Shown one piece after another: positions 40,831 to 50,240 of a stretch of DNA of 64,000 nt; the stretch's first letter is position 1, and the number at the start of each line of letters is the position of its first letter. Origin of the DNA: Oceanobacillus sp. FSL K6-2867 (GTDB lineage Bacteria; Bacillota; Bacilli; Bacillales; Amphibacillaceae); the NCBI RefSeq assembly GCF_037963145.1, contig NZ_CP150144.1, positions 1,860,001 through 1,924,000 of the forward strand, read 5' to 3'. Both the position numbers and the translations under genes were made by a program. Below the pieces are notes generated by a model. The model did not search any database. It saw only the letters and a list, made by a program, of their open reading frames with translations, and was not told where the DNA came from.

Positions 40831-41502
40831 ATGATTACGAAGCTAACATTCGAACTTATTCTCGGATTTTTCTTGCTGTTTATCATTGTTAAAGTTGTTG
40901 GGAGAAAAATCATTAATCAAATATCACCATTTACTTTTATTGCCTCTATCATTTTGGGAGAATTACTTGGAAACGCTCTATACGAAGATAAAATTGGAGC
41001 TTTTTATATTTTATATTCCATGTGCTTATGGGGCTTTTTACTATTTATTGTTGAATTTTTGGGTCAGAAGCTTTTGTTTTTCCGTGGCCTTTTTGAGGGA
41101 AAGCCTGCCGCTCTGATAAAAAACGGTATCGTCGACAAAGAGGCACTGAAAAAGAACCGAATGAATATCAACCAGCTGCAAAGTTTACTTCGGCAAAGCG
41201 AAACATTTTCTATTCGGGAAGTTGCCTTTTGTTACTTAGAGGCAAACGGATCAATTAGCATTTTAAAGAAAACGCCATACCAGAAAACAACAGTGGAGGA
41301 TTTCAATCTACCCGTTAAATCTGTTTATGTTCCTGTTACGCTCATTCGCGATGGTAAAGTATTATGGGATGAAGTTAATGATCTCGGGTTTGATGAAGAC
41401 TGGTTAAAGTCACAGCTCTTATCCAAAAATGTGGCAGATTATAAAAGTGTTTTTATAGCTGAGTGGTTAGAAGACGACGGAATTTTTGTGCAAACTTATT
41501 AA
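40831..41502 (+). CDS. DUF421-family membrane protein (YetF/YrbG-like)
   Basis: The 223-residue protein has three N-terminal membrane helices (to about residue 85) and a cytoplasmic DUF421 domain (PAALIKNGIVDKEALKKNRMNINQLQSLLRQSETFSIREVAFCYLEANGSISIL). B. subtilis relatives YetF, YdfR and YrbG are membrane proteins of unknown biochemical role, some sporulation- or stress-linked. Monocistronic; GGAGA precedes the ATG. Confidence 0.85.
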   Translation: MITKLTFELILGFFLLFIIVKVVGRKIINQISPFTFIASIILGELLGNALYEDKIGAFYILYSMCLWGFLLFIVEFLGQKLLFFRGLFEGKPAALIKNGIVDKEALKKNRMNINQLQSLLRQSETFSIREVAFCYLEANGSISILKKTPYQKTTVEDFNLPVKSVYVPVTLIRDGKVLWDEVNDLGFDEDWLKSQLLSKNVADYKSVFIAEWLEDDGIFVQTY

Positions 41503-41584
41503 ATGGACTGTAGCAAAATAACCTGGATAGTGAATCCTGCAAAGGTATATTCATATACTCTGCTAAAAACAAAAGGCGAGGCTA

Positions 41585-41626
41585 AATGAAGCCCTGGTAT
41601 GGATAACCAGAGCTTCATTATTTCTT
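41585..41626 (+). terminator. terminator between the DUF421 gene and cstB
   Basis: AATGAAGC-CCTGGT pairs with ACCAG-AGCTTCATT over seven bases, followed by ATTTCTTTC. The remainder of 41503-41765 shows nothing else. Confidence 0.8.
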
Positions 41627-41765
41627 TCACCTTATGTTCTTAAAATGAAGCAAAAAGGTATAAAATGGTACAACTTTGTTCGAATTCTCTAGGTCACACC
41701 CTTTGGACTTATAAATATATAGAATTAAATTCTAAAAGAAACAATCGTTCGCAGTTAGCCCATAA

Positions 41766-43175
41766 TTATTTTTCAACTGGCATTCCCTCGTTCAGCCATG
41801 CTCCAAATCCACCTTTTAAATTGATGACATTCTTAAAGCCATTTCCTTGAAGCAAACTTGTAGCAATTGCCGAACGTTGGCCTGACTGGCATTGTAAAAC
41901 AATATCTTTGTCAGAAGGAATTTCGTCTAATCGATCTTTTAATTTACCCAGCATCATATGGTTTGCTCCGCGAATGTGGCCCTGATTCCATTCACTTTGA
42001 TTTCGAACATCAATTAAATAAACGGATCCCTCATCCAGTCGCTGATTTAATTCTGGGACATCTATTAGTTCATAGCTTTCCGTATTTCGTGCTTCATCAA
42101 GAATGTCTACTTTTGCGAATCCTTTCAATTGGTCAAGTCCAATCGATTGCAGGGCGATTTTGACATCTTGCACCTGATTCTGATCGCACAATACATAGAT
42201 ATCCTGGTCATATTCTACTAACCAACCAGCCCAGTTCGGAAACGATTTATTAAACGGAATGTTAATTGAACCAGGGAGATGGCGTTCCCCGAACTCCTGT
42301 GCAGGTCTCGTATCGACAAGAACAGATTGGCTGTTATTAATCGTTTGTTCTAGCGTTTCGATAGTGTCAATTTCCGGAACAGGTTCGTCATTCGTGAGTT
42401 CTGGACCTTCCTTATTCACTTTTTTCATCATCGCGAAGTATTTCGGTGGCTCTGGCTGTTCATCCGTTAATTCTTTCACAAATTCCTCTTTATCCGTGTG
42501 TTGTAAAGCCCAATTAGTCATTTTCTCATATCCTACGGTTGTCATCGGAACAGCGCCTAATGATTTACCGCAAGCACTTCCTGCTCCATGTCCCGGCCAA
42601 ACCTGCAGGAAATCGGGCAGATTCTTAAACCGCTTCAAGGATTCAAACATTTGCTCCGCTCCTACTTTGGAACTTCCGGCAACATTTGCGGCCTTTTCTA
42701 ATAGATCAGGTCGGCCAACATCCCCGACGAAAACAAAGTCTCCAGTGAAGATTCCCATCGGTTTTTCCGATCCTCCACCTCTATCGGTTAAAAGGAACGA
42801 TATGCTTTCCGGTGTATGGCCAGGTGTATGTAATACCTCAAAGCCAATATTCCCAATTGAGAAGGATGTGCCGTCTTTTACCTTTTCATGTTGGACATCG
42901 TCTACATATTCGTATTTCCAATCATTATCTCCTTCATCAGATAGATACAGCTTCACATCGTGGCGTAGAGCAAGTTCTCTTGCTCCAGAGACAAAGTCAG
43001 CGTGAATATGCGTTTCCGCTGCAGCAACAATATGGAGCCCTTCTTTCTCTGCAACAAGAAAATATGGTTCCACATATCTTGCAGGGTCTATAACAATGGC
43101 TTCTCCCGTTCGTTGGCATCCGACAAGATAAGAATATTGCGCGAGTTTTTCATCAAAGAATGATCTAAAAAACAT
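41766..43175 (-). CDS. cstB: CstB-like persulfide dioxygenase-rhodanese fusion
   Basis: CstB oxidises glutathione-, CoA- or bacillithiol-persulfide and yields thiosulfate, the second step of sulfide detoxification. The 469-residue protein has an N-terminal metallo-beta-lactamase domain (THIHADF, LHTPGHTPES, FTGDFVFVGDVGRPDL, WPGHGAGSACG) and two rhodanese domains. In the first, the loop reads LCDQNQVQD; in the second, LQCQSGQRSA holds an intact catalytic Cys. It lies three bases after the DUF1641 gene in the same operon as SQR, the usual order of sulfide operons in Firmicutes. Confidence 0.92.
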   Translation of the reverse strand: MFFRSFFDEKLAQYSYLVGCQRTGEAIVIDPARYVEPYFLVAEKEGLHIVAAAETHIHADFVSGARELALRHDVKLYLSDEGDNDWKYEYVDDVQHEKVKDGTSFSIGNIGFEVLHTPGHTPESISFLLTDRGGGSEKPMGIFTGDFVFVGDVGRPDLLEKAANVAGSSKVGAEQMFESLKRFKNLPDFLQVWPGHGAGSACGKSLGAVPMTTVGYEKMTNWALQHTDKEEFVKELTDEQPEPPKYFAMMKKVNKEGPELTNDEPVPEIDTIETLEQTINNSQSVLVDTRPAQEFGERHLPGSINIPFNKSFPNWAGWLVEYDQDIYVLCDQNQVQDVKIALQSIGLDQLKGFAKVDILDEARNTESYELIDVPELNQRLDEGSVYLIDVRNQSEWNQGHIRGANHMMLGKLKDRLDEIPSDKDIVLQCQSGQRSAIATSLLQGNGFKNVINLKGGFGAWLNEGMPVEK

Positions 43176-43178
43176 GGT

Positions 43179-43754
43179 TTATGCCTCCTTTTTATTTTCT
43201 TCCGATAATACATTTAGTAAGGTTTGCACATATTTATACCCTTTCCTTACAGATGGATCCTTCAACAGATTTAAGAGTTTAAAAATAGACACATGTGGTA
43301 ACTGGTCATCTGCTTGTACGCGATGGTTCGTTTCCTTCAGAACATCCACTGTAAGGTTAAATGAGTTCGTGATCGGTGAGACTTCATCCAATAACATTTC
43401 TATCGAATCGCTGTCCTTTGCTGCTTCCTTTACAAACTCACTGATATCAACTAACTTTTCCAATAATGGTACTACCTCGGGCAGTAAATGAAGGACCCGG
43501 AACAATGCATCTAACGTGTCTGTATTCAAATTACTTGCTTCTAGTTTCGTTTCGGCTTCCTCAAACAGTTGATTCATCGTTTCTTTATCATTTAAAGTAC
43601 TTTGCGCGAAAGTCAATGCCTCGTCTGCTGTTTTTACTGTTTTCGCCAAATCAGGCAGTTTGTTTACCAGATAGAGCAGAGACTCCATATTAGCTTCATT
43701 ATTCAATGAATCCATTACCTCTGCGAATCCTTTTCCCTCTGCTGTTTCGGTCAT
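43179..43754 (-). CDS. DUF1641 protein linked to sulfide:quinone oxidoreductase
   Basis: The 191-residue all-helical protein has Leu-rich repeats of hydrophobic helices (ESLLYLVNKLPDLAKTVKTADEAL; LHLLPEVVPLLEKLVDISEFVKEAAKD), the DUF1641 pattern. Such genes often stand next to SQR or formate dehydrogenase genes, and the product is thought to act as an accessory or membrane-docking subunit. It sits between sqr and cstB and is co-transcribed. The exact role is unknown. Confidence 0.85.
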   Translation of the reverse strand: MTETAEGKGFAEVMDSLNNEANMESLLYLVNKLPDLAKTVKTADEALTFAQSTLNDKETMNQLFEEAETKLEASNLNTDTLDALFRVLHLLPEVVPLLEKLVDISEFVKEAAKDSDSIEMLLDEVSPITNSFNLTVDVLKETNHRVQADDQLPHVSIFKLLNLLKDPSVRKGYKYVQTLLNVLSEENKKEA

Positions 43755-43778
43755 TGTATAACCCTCCTTTTCATCGAA

Positions 43779-44978
43779 TCACATAACACCTTTCAGCATT
43801 CCATCCCAATACATTACAGGCAGAAAGTTCTTCTTCATCAGGAACATACTGTATCTTTCTTTGGATTGATCAAAAGGAAATGACTCCATTGGATTGTTAT
43901 CATAATCAAATTCGGCCAAAACAAGGCTATTATAACCGGTAACTAAAGGACAGGATGTATAACCATCATATTGTTGTGTCATCTCTTTATTTCTCATAAG
44001 ATTAAGCAGATTATATACCGTTACAGGCGCTTGTTTACGAATGGCGGCCCCAGTCTTGGAGGTCGGCAAATTGGAGCAATCCCCCAAACTAAACACATTG
44101 TCATAGCGCTTGTGTTGAAGGGTGTAAGGATCCACATCAATCCAGCCAGCCTCATCCGCTAATTGACTTTCAGCAATAAAATCAGGGGGTCCCATCGGTG
44201 GTGTTACATGGATCATGTCGTAATGGACCGTTTCTCTTTCTCCGGAATCTACATCTTCAAATACAGCATTTTTATTGTCAGCATCGATTACAACCAAATT
44301 CTTCTTATATTTTGCTGTAATGTTTTTACGTTCAACGACTTGATTTAACGCGTCTGCATACTTCTTCACGGCGAATATTCCTCCTGAAGCTGAAGCAAAG
44401 ATAACATTGGACTTCTCTCTCACACCGGACTTTCGAAAATAATCATCAGCCAAGTACATAATCTTCTGTGGTGCACCACCACATTTAATCGGTGTATTCG
44501 GCTGTGTAAAAATAGCATTTCCGCCTTTGAAATTTTGCAAACTTTCCCAGGTGGATGACACATAATCATAAGAATAGTTGGAGCATACGCCATCCTTACC
44601 GATCGCTTCTTTTAATCCAACTACTTTATGCCAATTGATTTGAATACCGGCCGCGACTACAAGATATTGATAAGAAATTGTTGTCCCATCATCTGTCGTT
44701 AGTTGATTATTATCAGGCTCAAAGGCTATAACACTCTCCTTCAACCAATCAACCCCTTTGGGTATCAAGGAGCTTTGGTCCCTTTCTGTGTATTCCTTCT
44801 TGGCTGCTCCAGCTCCAACTAACGTCCAAAGCGGCTGATAATAATGTTTTTCAGCAGGATCAATCAAGACAATTTTCCCTCTTAAATGAGCTGCTTCCCG
44901 AACTAATCGTGCCGCCACGGAAATTCCTCCTGAACCAGCACCTACAATTGCGACAGTATACTGTTTATTACCTGACAT
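43779..44978 (-). CDS. sqr: sulfide:quinone oxidoreductase (type II-like flavoprotein)
   Basis: The 399-residue FAD protein oxidises sulfide to persulfide and passes electrons to the quinone pool. It has an N-terminal Rossmann motif VAIVGAGSGGISVAARL, a second dinucleotide motif region and FSLGDCSNLPTSKTGAAIRKQAP for FAD. Two redox cysteines fit PIKCGGAPQK and TSCPLV. I chose ATG at 44978, six bases after AAGGAGGTT; a GTG at 44984 touches the ribosome binding site. First gene of sqr-DUF1641-cstB, directly downstream of the CstR-type operator at 45011. Confidence 0.92.
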   Translation of the reverse strand: MSGNKQYTVAIVGAGSGGISVAARLVREAAHLRGKIVLIDPAEKHYYQPLWTLVGAGAAKKEYTERDQSSLIPKGVDWLKESVIAFEPDNNQLTTDDGTTISYQYLVVAAGIQINWHKVVGLKEAIGKDGVCSNYSYDYVSSTWESLQNFKGGNAIFTQPNTPIKCGGAPQKIMYLADDYFRKSGVREKSNVIFASASGGIFAVKKYADALNQVVERKNITAKYKKNLVVIDADNKNAVFEDVDSGERETVHYDMIHVTPPMGPPDFIAESQLADEAGWIDVDPYTLQHKRYDNVFSLGDCSNLPTSKTGAAIRKQAPVTVYNLLNLMRNKEMTQQYDGYTSCPLVTGYNSLVLAEFDYDNNPMESFPFDQSKERYSMFLMKKNFLPVMYWDGMLKGVM

Positions 44979-45009
44979 GATCACAACCTCCTTTTAGGAC
45001 TTCAATCCA

Positions 45010-45039
45010 ATAATACCCTATAAGGTATTAAAGATTCAA
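45010..45039 (-). promoter_or_regulatory. sqr promoter with CstR/CsoR-type operator
   Basis: TAATACC-N6-GGTATTA (45011-45030) is an inverted repeat like those bound by persulfide sensor CstR. It overlaps the promoter on the minus strand: -35 TTGAAT (45039-45034), 18 bases, -10 TATTAT (45015-45010). No CstR gene is in the window. Confidence 0.7.
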
Positions 45040-45242
45040 GAGTTAACTGAAGATTTTCACATATATGTCAATATTTTCCTGGATTGATAGTTCATTTTTC
45101 ATATTAAAATGATCAAAATCTCTATATATCCCTCCATTTCACTTTACCCTGAGTGAGGACCAATAAAACCGGGAGCACTTATAGCTACCCTCGCAATTTC
45201 CCTCTTTTATTAAACATACATACAAATGCAATGGGAATATGT

Positions 45243-45276
45243 TAAACGACCACCTACCTAGGTAGATGGTCGTTTT
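45243..45276 (-). terminator. terminator of the amine oxidase gene
   Basis: AAACGACCA-CCTACCTAGGTAG-ATGGTCGTTT is a nearly perfect palindrome with T-rich tail, 14 bases after the gene's stop. The 45040-45242 stretch holds no gene. Confidence 0.8.
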
Positions 45277-45289
45277 CAAATGCTGCTTG

Positions 45290-46384
45290 TTATTTAATAT
45301 TAGTTATTTCATCAGCTGCCTGTTCAGCTGCTAAGAGTGCACCTTCGAGATGTCCGCCAAATTGCGAATTTGCCTCTGTTCCAGCGAAAATAATTTTCTT
45401 TTCCCAAATCCCTGCCTCTGGTAGTTGACCGTAACTGGGAAAGTCTCTTAGCGGCTCCAGATCTTCCTCAACAGCTGTATCCGAATCTTTGGCCCAATCC
45501 TTGTAAAGGATGGTACTTACATTTTGAGCCTCAGGTCCAAAGAGTCTTTCCAATTGGTCAATAACCAATTGCGAAATATTATCCTCACCTAGTTCCTGGC
45601 GTATTGTCGCAGGAATTCCAAAAAAGCCAAATAAAGCACCAGAACCTGTTTCAGGAGAAGCATCATGGATTTCTTGCAAAGGTCCTAGCCAACTTGATAC
45701 AAATCCAGAGAGTCCTAATTCTCTCCAGAAGGGACGTTCATAGATTGCAACTGCCTTCGCTTGTCCAGCCATCCATGTAGGTTTGTTTACGAGGTCATTC
45801 ATAAGATTGGGAGGAAGTGGAGGAGAGAATTCAATATGGCTCGCCACAATTCGGGGCGGTAATGCTAAGATTACAGCATCTGCAGTAAATTTTTTCCTCT
45901 TTCCATCAGCAAGTGCTGCCTCCACTGTGATATCCGCTTCATCTTGTCGAATAGCCGTCACTTTCGTATTTAATTTTATTAATTCTTTAGGAATCGTCTC
46001 TGCGATAGCATCGATAAGAGTCTGCACCCCTCCGATGAATCGAATCGACCTTGCACTCGGATTTTCCAGTAAGCTATAACGCTCAGGTCGCTTATTTTGG
46101 GATCGCTCTAAAAGCACCGCCCCTTGGGTGTACTGGACAAAGGTTCCTAAATCTAATTCTTTAACAAGGTTAGCAATAGTGCTCTCATATTGTGGCCAGA
46201 ACCATGTCGGCCCAAGGTCAAATCTGCCTAGACCTGGTTTCTTTGTATCAGAAATGCTTAAGACCCTGCCACCAATCCTATCTCTAGCTTCTATTACTAT
46301 ACATTTGATTCCCCGTGCAGTAAGCAGCGATGCAGTTCGAAGGCCGCTTAAACCAGCACCAATAATGACTACAGGATTGTTCAC
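45290..46384 (-). CDS. FAD-dependent amine oxidase-family protein
   Basis: The 364-residue flavoprotein has VVIIGAGLSGLRTASLL and IEARDRIGGRV (FAD-binding motifs of monoamine oxidases), a substrate domain and the C-terminal GTEANSQFGGHLEGALLAAEQAADEI. It lacks the Cys that links FAD covalently in mammalian MAO. Relatives oxidise primary or poly-amines; the substrate is unknown. It is transcribed alone between the osmC gene and the sulfide operon. Confidence 0.85.
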   Translation of the reverse strand: MNNPVVIIGAGLSGLRTASLLTARGIKCIVIEARDRIGGRVLSISDTKKPGLGRFDLGPTWFWPQYESTIANLVKELDLGTFVQYTQGAVLLERSQNKRPERYSLLENPSARSIRFIGGVQTLIDAIAETIPKELIKLNTKVTAIRQDEADITVEAALADGKRKKFTADAVILALPPRIVASHIEFSPPLPPNLMNDLVNKPTWMAGQAKAVAIYERPFWRELGLSGFVSSWLGPLQEIHDASPETGSGALFGFFGIPATIRQELGEDNISQLVIDQLERLFGPEAQNVSTILYKDWAKDSDTAVEEDLEPLRDFPSYGQLPEAGIWEKKIIFAGTEANSQFGGHLEGALLAAEQAADEITNIK

Positions 46385-46457
46385 ATTCTTTCCTCCCTTT
46401 TCCAGCGTGCATACTGTATAAATGTCGATATAAACAAGCTATAGACTAGCCTCATTA

Positions 46458-46883
46458 TTAGTCAGCTTTTAACCAATGCTCAGTCATTTGAACATTTGCC
46501 GCTTTAAATAATCCATATAATGGACAGCGTGATTCCACTACATGTTGTAATTCCTTCAATCGTTCTTCAGATTCTGTTGTTTTTACAGTCGCTACCACTT
46601 CAACCTTCTCAAAGTATGTACGAACATTGGAATCACCCATGAATCCACGCGAATCAAGTTCTCCTGTAATTTTAAAAGTAATGCCCTGAAGGTCAAAGTT
46701 CATTTCTTTTGCAACGACATTAGCCGTTCCATTTTCACACGCTGCTAGTGCTGATAATAAAGTTTCTAGTGGATTTGGTCCGATATTTTTATCTGCATCA
46801 ATAATAATTTTATGATTCCCAATGCTGGCTGTAGTTGCTGTACCTTTCCCTGATGCACTTACCATTAATTCTATTTTATCCAT
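46458..46883 (-). CDS. OsmC-family peroxiredoxin
   Basis: The 141-residue protein has the two redox cysteines of OsmC/Ohr proteins: ALAACENGTANVVA (about Cys49) and VESRCPLYGLFKAA (about Cys118). These enzymes reduce organic hydroperoxides with a thiol cofactor, and some also handle persulfides. Its place beside sulfide and glutaredoxin genes suggests a thiol-stress role. Confidence 0.88.
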   Translation of the reverse strand: MDKIELMVSASGKGTATTASIGNHKIIIDADKNIGPNPLETLLSALAACENGTANVVAKEMNFDLQGITFKITGELDSRGFMGDSNVRTYFEKVEVVATVKTTESEERLKELQHVVESRCPLYGLFKAANVQMTEHWLKAD

Positions 46884-46989
46884 ACTGAACGCCTCCTAAG
46901 CTACTATATAATTCCATTCTTCTAATGTCGATATTTCTTTATAATTCATTTATTCTAAAGAAACTAATTGGCTCTTAAATATTAATAAA

Positions 46990-47029
46990 TAGAGAAAAGA
47001 GGAGGAACTAACGCTCCCCTCTTTTCTTT
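46990..47029 (-). terminator. terminator of the ABM-domain gene
   Basis: Minus strand GAAAAGAGGGGAGC pairs with a CCTCCTCTTTTC segment over a small loop, then TCTATTTATT. It lies between the osmC and ABM-domain genes. Confidence 0.65.
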
Positions 47030-47109
47030 CAGGACTTCTCTTCATCTTTGCTAGTTATTTTCCTGTCTTGCAAAATTAATTACGATGGACTTATAACCGT
47101 CCTTTTCCT

Positions 47110-47406
47110 TTAATTAACGCTATAAATTCTAACTTCTGGTTCAGCCTCTAATAAAGGTTTTAATCCTTCAACAACGTCATTATTAAACAGATCGCTTTTT
47201 AGATAAGCTTCTGCTTCTTCCACACTGTTAAAACCATGCAATACCTGCACATCTTCATCACGAATTAAAAGGTTTTTAGAAACAGCTCCAGAAATATTTT
47301 TCAAGAAAGGTTCTTTATAAGTTGAATAAACCTTTCCTGCTTCTTCTCGATTAGCAGGTTCCACTTTTAACGTAATTTGTAAATAAGCTTTTGGTGTAGT
47401 TTCCAT
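47110..47406 (-). CDS. small ABM/dimeric alpha-beta barrel protein
   Basis: The 98-residue protein starting METTPKAYLQITLKVEPANREEAGKVY has the alternating strands of dimeric alpha-beta barrel (antibiotic biosynthesis monooxygenase) proteins. The repeat block VLHGFNSVEEAEAYLKSDLFNNDVVEGLKPLLEAEPEVRIY is characteristic. Start at 47406 behind GGAGG. Function unknown; relatives are oxidative-stress or heme-linked. Confidence 0.7.
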   Translation of the reverse strand: METTPKAYLQITLKVEPANREEAGKVYSTYKEPFLKNISGAVSKNLLIRDEDVQVLHGFNSVEEAEAYLKSDLFNNDVVEGLKPLLEAEPEVRIYSVN

Positions 47407-47550
47407 TGTAATAGCCTCCATTTATAATTAATTACCATTCAATTGATTACTTGAATAGATGACAAACAATAGACTGATTCGTATGGTTTGTCAAAACTTC
47501 CATTTGAAAAATAATATAGATTTGCGATGCCTACTGGAAAGTAAACCTTT

Positions 47551-47781
47551 TTACTTCACCAATTGCATTACTTTATCTGGATCAAATCCTAATACCCATT
47601 GACCATTTATTTCAGTTTGTGGAACTCCCATTTCACCTGTCGTTTTAACTAAACGGTCGGCTGCAACCGGATCCTCTTGGACATTTACTTCTTCAAAAGG
47701 AAGTCCTTTTTCTTGTAAGAAGTTTTTCATCATCACACAATATGGACAAGTCGTTGTTGTATACACTTTAATTTGATTCAT
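47551..47781 (-). CDS. glutaredoxin-like protein (CPYC)
   Basis: This 76-residue thioredoxin-fold protein has active site TTTTCPYCVMMKNFL (Cys12, Cys15), cis-Pro region MGVPQTEINGQWVLGFDPDKV and the length of NrdH/glutaredoxin proteins. Start at 47781 behind GGAGGG; the longer ATG frame runs through the ribosome binding site. It may act as a bacilliredoxin-like reductant in the sulfur-stress genes around it. Confidence 0.85.
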   Translation of the reverse strand: MNQIKVYTTTTCPYCVMMKNFLQEKGLPFEEVNVQEDPVAADRLVKTTGEMGVPQTEINGQWVLGFDPDKVMQLVK

Positions 47782-47952
47782 AAATAACCCTCCTATTTTT
47801 ATCAAAGTTTGTTTTATGATACTAAGTCACCGACATGCATTTTTAAAGCACGCGATCTCCCTAGAGTTGCACTCGTGTTACTGATTTTATTCGAATCGTT
47901 TTTTACGTGATTACCACCTCCCTAAAAGGTATGACGGCTAATTCTCTGTAAA

Positions 47953-49248
47953 CTAAACGTTACGAGCCTCCTTATTTATTTTACCTTTACTGCCACCAAT
48001 AAACCAAATCACTACGGGAATCAGTACTAAGGATAAAATCCCCCCAGCAAGTGATAACATTTCATAGCTTGAACCAGCAACAACCATCCCTGACATGGCT
48101 CCGCCGCTTGATCCTGCTAAAGCAATAAATACATCTACTGTACCTTGGGTTTTCGCACGCGTTGAAGGTTCTGTTGAATCAACAATTAAAGCTGTCCCAC
48201 TGATCAAGCCAAAATTCCATCCTATACCAAGCAATACTAGAGCAAGTATCATGAAAAATAATGAATCTCCTGGAGCAATCGCTGCTACGACACCCGAGGC
48301 AAGCAATATAACTCCAGATGCTATTGCCATGGCAGGCCGACCAATCTTATCAACAAGAATTCCTGTAACGAGTGAAGGAAAGTACATGGCACCAATATGA
48401 AAGCCAATAACAAGACCGATAGCACCTAAGCTGTGCCCATGATGTCCCATATGAATTGGTGTCATCGTCATGATAGCAATCATCACAATCTGACTTAGTA
48501 CCATAATGATAGCTCCAGCTTTAATTCCCTTTTTATTCATTTGATTCTTTTCTGGAATCGCATCAGGTTCAGCATTCTTTTTATTCGCATTTATTTTTAA
48601 TGCGATAATGAATGGATCAGGACGTAAAAAGATGAATAACACAAGACCCGCCAATATAAATGCTGCTGCAGATAAAATAAATGGTCCTGCGAGTGCTGGA
48701 ACACCAATCGTTTCAGCAAGGTTTCCCATCACATCCACTAAATTTGGACCTGCAACTGCACCAAGTGTTGTGGAGACCATCGCTATACTTACAGCAGTCC
48801 CCCGCTGTTTGTTCGTCGCTAAATCGGTACCAGCATAACGGGCTTGTAAATTAGTTGCCGTACCCGCACCATATACGAGTAAAGAAACGAATAATAAAAA
48901 TACACTATTTAAGACTGTGGCAAGCACAACACCTATTGCTCCAAGTCCACCTACGATAAATCCTGTTGCTAGCCCCATCCGTCTTCCAAAACGGTTCGAA
49001 AGCCTTCCTACTGCTAATGCAGCTCCTGCTGATCCTAACGTAAATAATGCAGCGGGAACACCTGCAAATGCATTCGTACCAAGCATTTGCTCTGCAAGCA
49101 ATGCCCCAACTGTTATTCCGGCAGCTAATCCTGCGCCACCAAACATTTGTGAAATAACGATAATGATTAATGTACGCTTATATAATTGTTTTTGTTTTTC
49201 TGGATTATCTATATAACCTTGTACGGAATCATTCGTTTCACTGATCAT
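47953..49248 (-). CDS. major facilitator superfamily transporter
   Basis: The 431-residue MFS protein has 12 predicted helices. The motif-A loop LSNRFGRRMGLATG follows helix two, a long Lys/Asn-rich central loop (NANKKNAEPDAIPEKNQMNKKG) joins the halves, and VDKIGRPAMAIASG is the repeat in the second half. It lies 83 bases after the ArsR-rhodanese gene, and no promoter is evident between them, so it is probably co-transcribed and controlled by that sensor. The substrate is unknown; a sulfur compound or toxic anion is possible. Confidence 0.85.
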   Translation of the reverse strand: MISETNDSVQGYIDNPEKQKQLYKRTLIIIVISQMFGGAGLAAGITVGALLAEQMLGTNAFAGVPAALFTLGSAGAALAVGRLSNRFGRRMGLATGFIVGGLGAIGVVLATVLNSVFLLFVSLLVYGAGTATNLQARYAGTDLATNKQRGTAVSIAMVSTTLGAVAGPNLVDVMGNLAETIGVPALAGPFILSAAAFILAGLVLFIFLRPDPFIIALKINANKKNAEPDAIPEKNQMNKKGIKAGAIIMVLSQIVMIAIMTMTPIHMGHHGHSLGAIGLVIGFHIGAMYFPSLVTGILVDKIGRPAMAIASGVILLASGVVAAIAPGDSLFFMILALVLLGIGWNFGLISGTALIVDSTEPSTRAKTQGTVDVFIALAGSSGGAMSGMVVAGSSYEMLSLAGGILSLVLIPVVIWFIGGSKGKINKEARNV

Positions 49249-49331
49249 AATATTACCTTCTTTCTCTAATTCCCTTAAAACAAATAAAAATAACTTTATC
49301 AGCCAAAGTATTATAAGCTAAATATTCTCAT

Positions 49332-49991
49332 TTAATTTAGATGCTCTTGGAATTCATTCCACTCTTGAACACTTTTCTCTAAATGATAAGCATGGATACC
49401 TTTACTCCTTAATAGTTCCACTGCTTCTGCCGACCATAAACAGTATGTTCCTCTACAATACGCAACCACCTCACGGTTGGTTGGTAAAGAATCAAGTTTT
49501 TCTTTTAAATCCTCCATCGGCATTGAAACAGCACCCGGAATATGGGCATTTTCATATTCCTCTTTAGGTCTAACATCCAACAATAAAACTTCTCCCTGCT
49601 TCATCCTCTCGTTGAGTTCTGCAAGCGAGATTCCATCCATACCTGTATTGGCATTTAAGAATTCCTGTTTTATTTGTTGAACCTGTACAAACTGTTTTTC
49701 CGACAATTTATGCAGAGAATTGATAAAGTCAGCAATGACGTCATCTGCCAATTCATAAATCACATAATTACCGTCCTTTCGAAACTTTACCATTCTCGCA
49801 TTATTCAGCGTTTGTAAATGCTGGGATACATTCGCTACAGACATAGTCGTTGCTTTCGATAATGCTTCCACCGACTTTGGACCTTGAGATAAAAGATCCA
49901 AAATTTCTAATCGCTTCGGACTGGAAAGACTCTTACCTATTCTTGCAAATTCTTGATATAATAAGTCTCTTAAATTTCTTTCATTCATCAT
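49332..49991 (-). CDS. ArsR-family HTH regulator fused to a rhodanese domain
   Basis: The 219-residue protein has an N-terminal ArsR winged helix (LSSPKRLEILDLLSQGPKSVEALSKATTMSVANVSQHLQTLNNARMVKFRKDGNYVIYELAD) and a C-terminal rhodanese domain with LLDVRPKEEYENAHIPGAVSMPMEDLKEKL. The active loop is YCRGTYCLWS, with two cysteines. The fusion suggests that the rhodanese thiols sense sulfane sulfur and change DNA binding. It leads a unit with the MFS gene. Its own promoter (50033-50061) is followed by a likely autoregulatory inverted repeat. The sensing role is inferred. Confidence 0.85.
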   Translation of the reverse strand: MMNERNLRDLLYQEFARIGKSLSSPKRLEILDLLSQGPKSVEALSKATTMSVANVSQHLQTLNNARMVKFRKDGNYVIYELADDVIADFINSLHKLSEKQFVQVQQIKQEFLNANTGMDGISLAELNERMKQGEVLLLDVRPKEEYENAHIPGAVSMPMEDLKEKLDSLPTNREVVAYCRGTYCLWSAEAVELLRSKGIHAYHLEKSVQEWNEFQEHLN

Positions 49992-50006
49992 GTAAAGTCA
50001 CCTTCT

Positions 50007-50061
50007 ATTCAAGTGTATTGTTGAATAGTTGAATTATAACTATAACTCATCCATTGGTCAA
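50007..50061 (-). promoter_or_regulatory. promoter and ArsR-type operator of the ArsR-rhodanese-MFS unit
   Basis: Minus strand: -35 TTGACC (50061-50056), 17 bases, -10 TATAAT (50038-50033). Downstream, ATTCAA-N8-TTGAAT (50007-50026) is the inverted repeat expected for an ArsR repressor, followed by the ribosome binding site. Confidence 0.75.
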
Positions 50062-50240
50062 TCATCTTACTTAAACGATTAAATAACTGCTTTAATACAC
50101 CTTTGCATTTCATGTTTATGCCGACATTGATTTATTTCTCTTCTAAGTTGACACAATTTACGATTGCTTTTAACTGTTCCTTTATTCTTTCAACTATAGG
50201 CTTATAATACTTGCAATTGGAAGTATTACTTGTTTATTTT

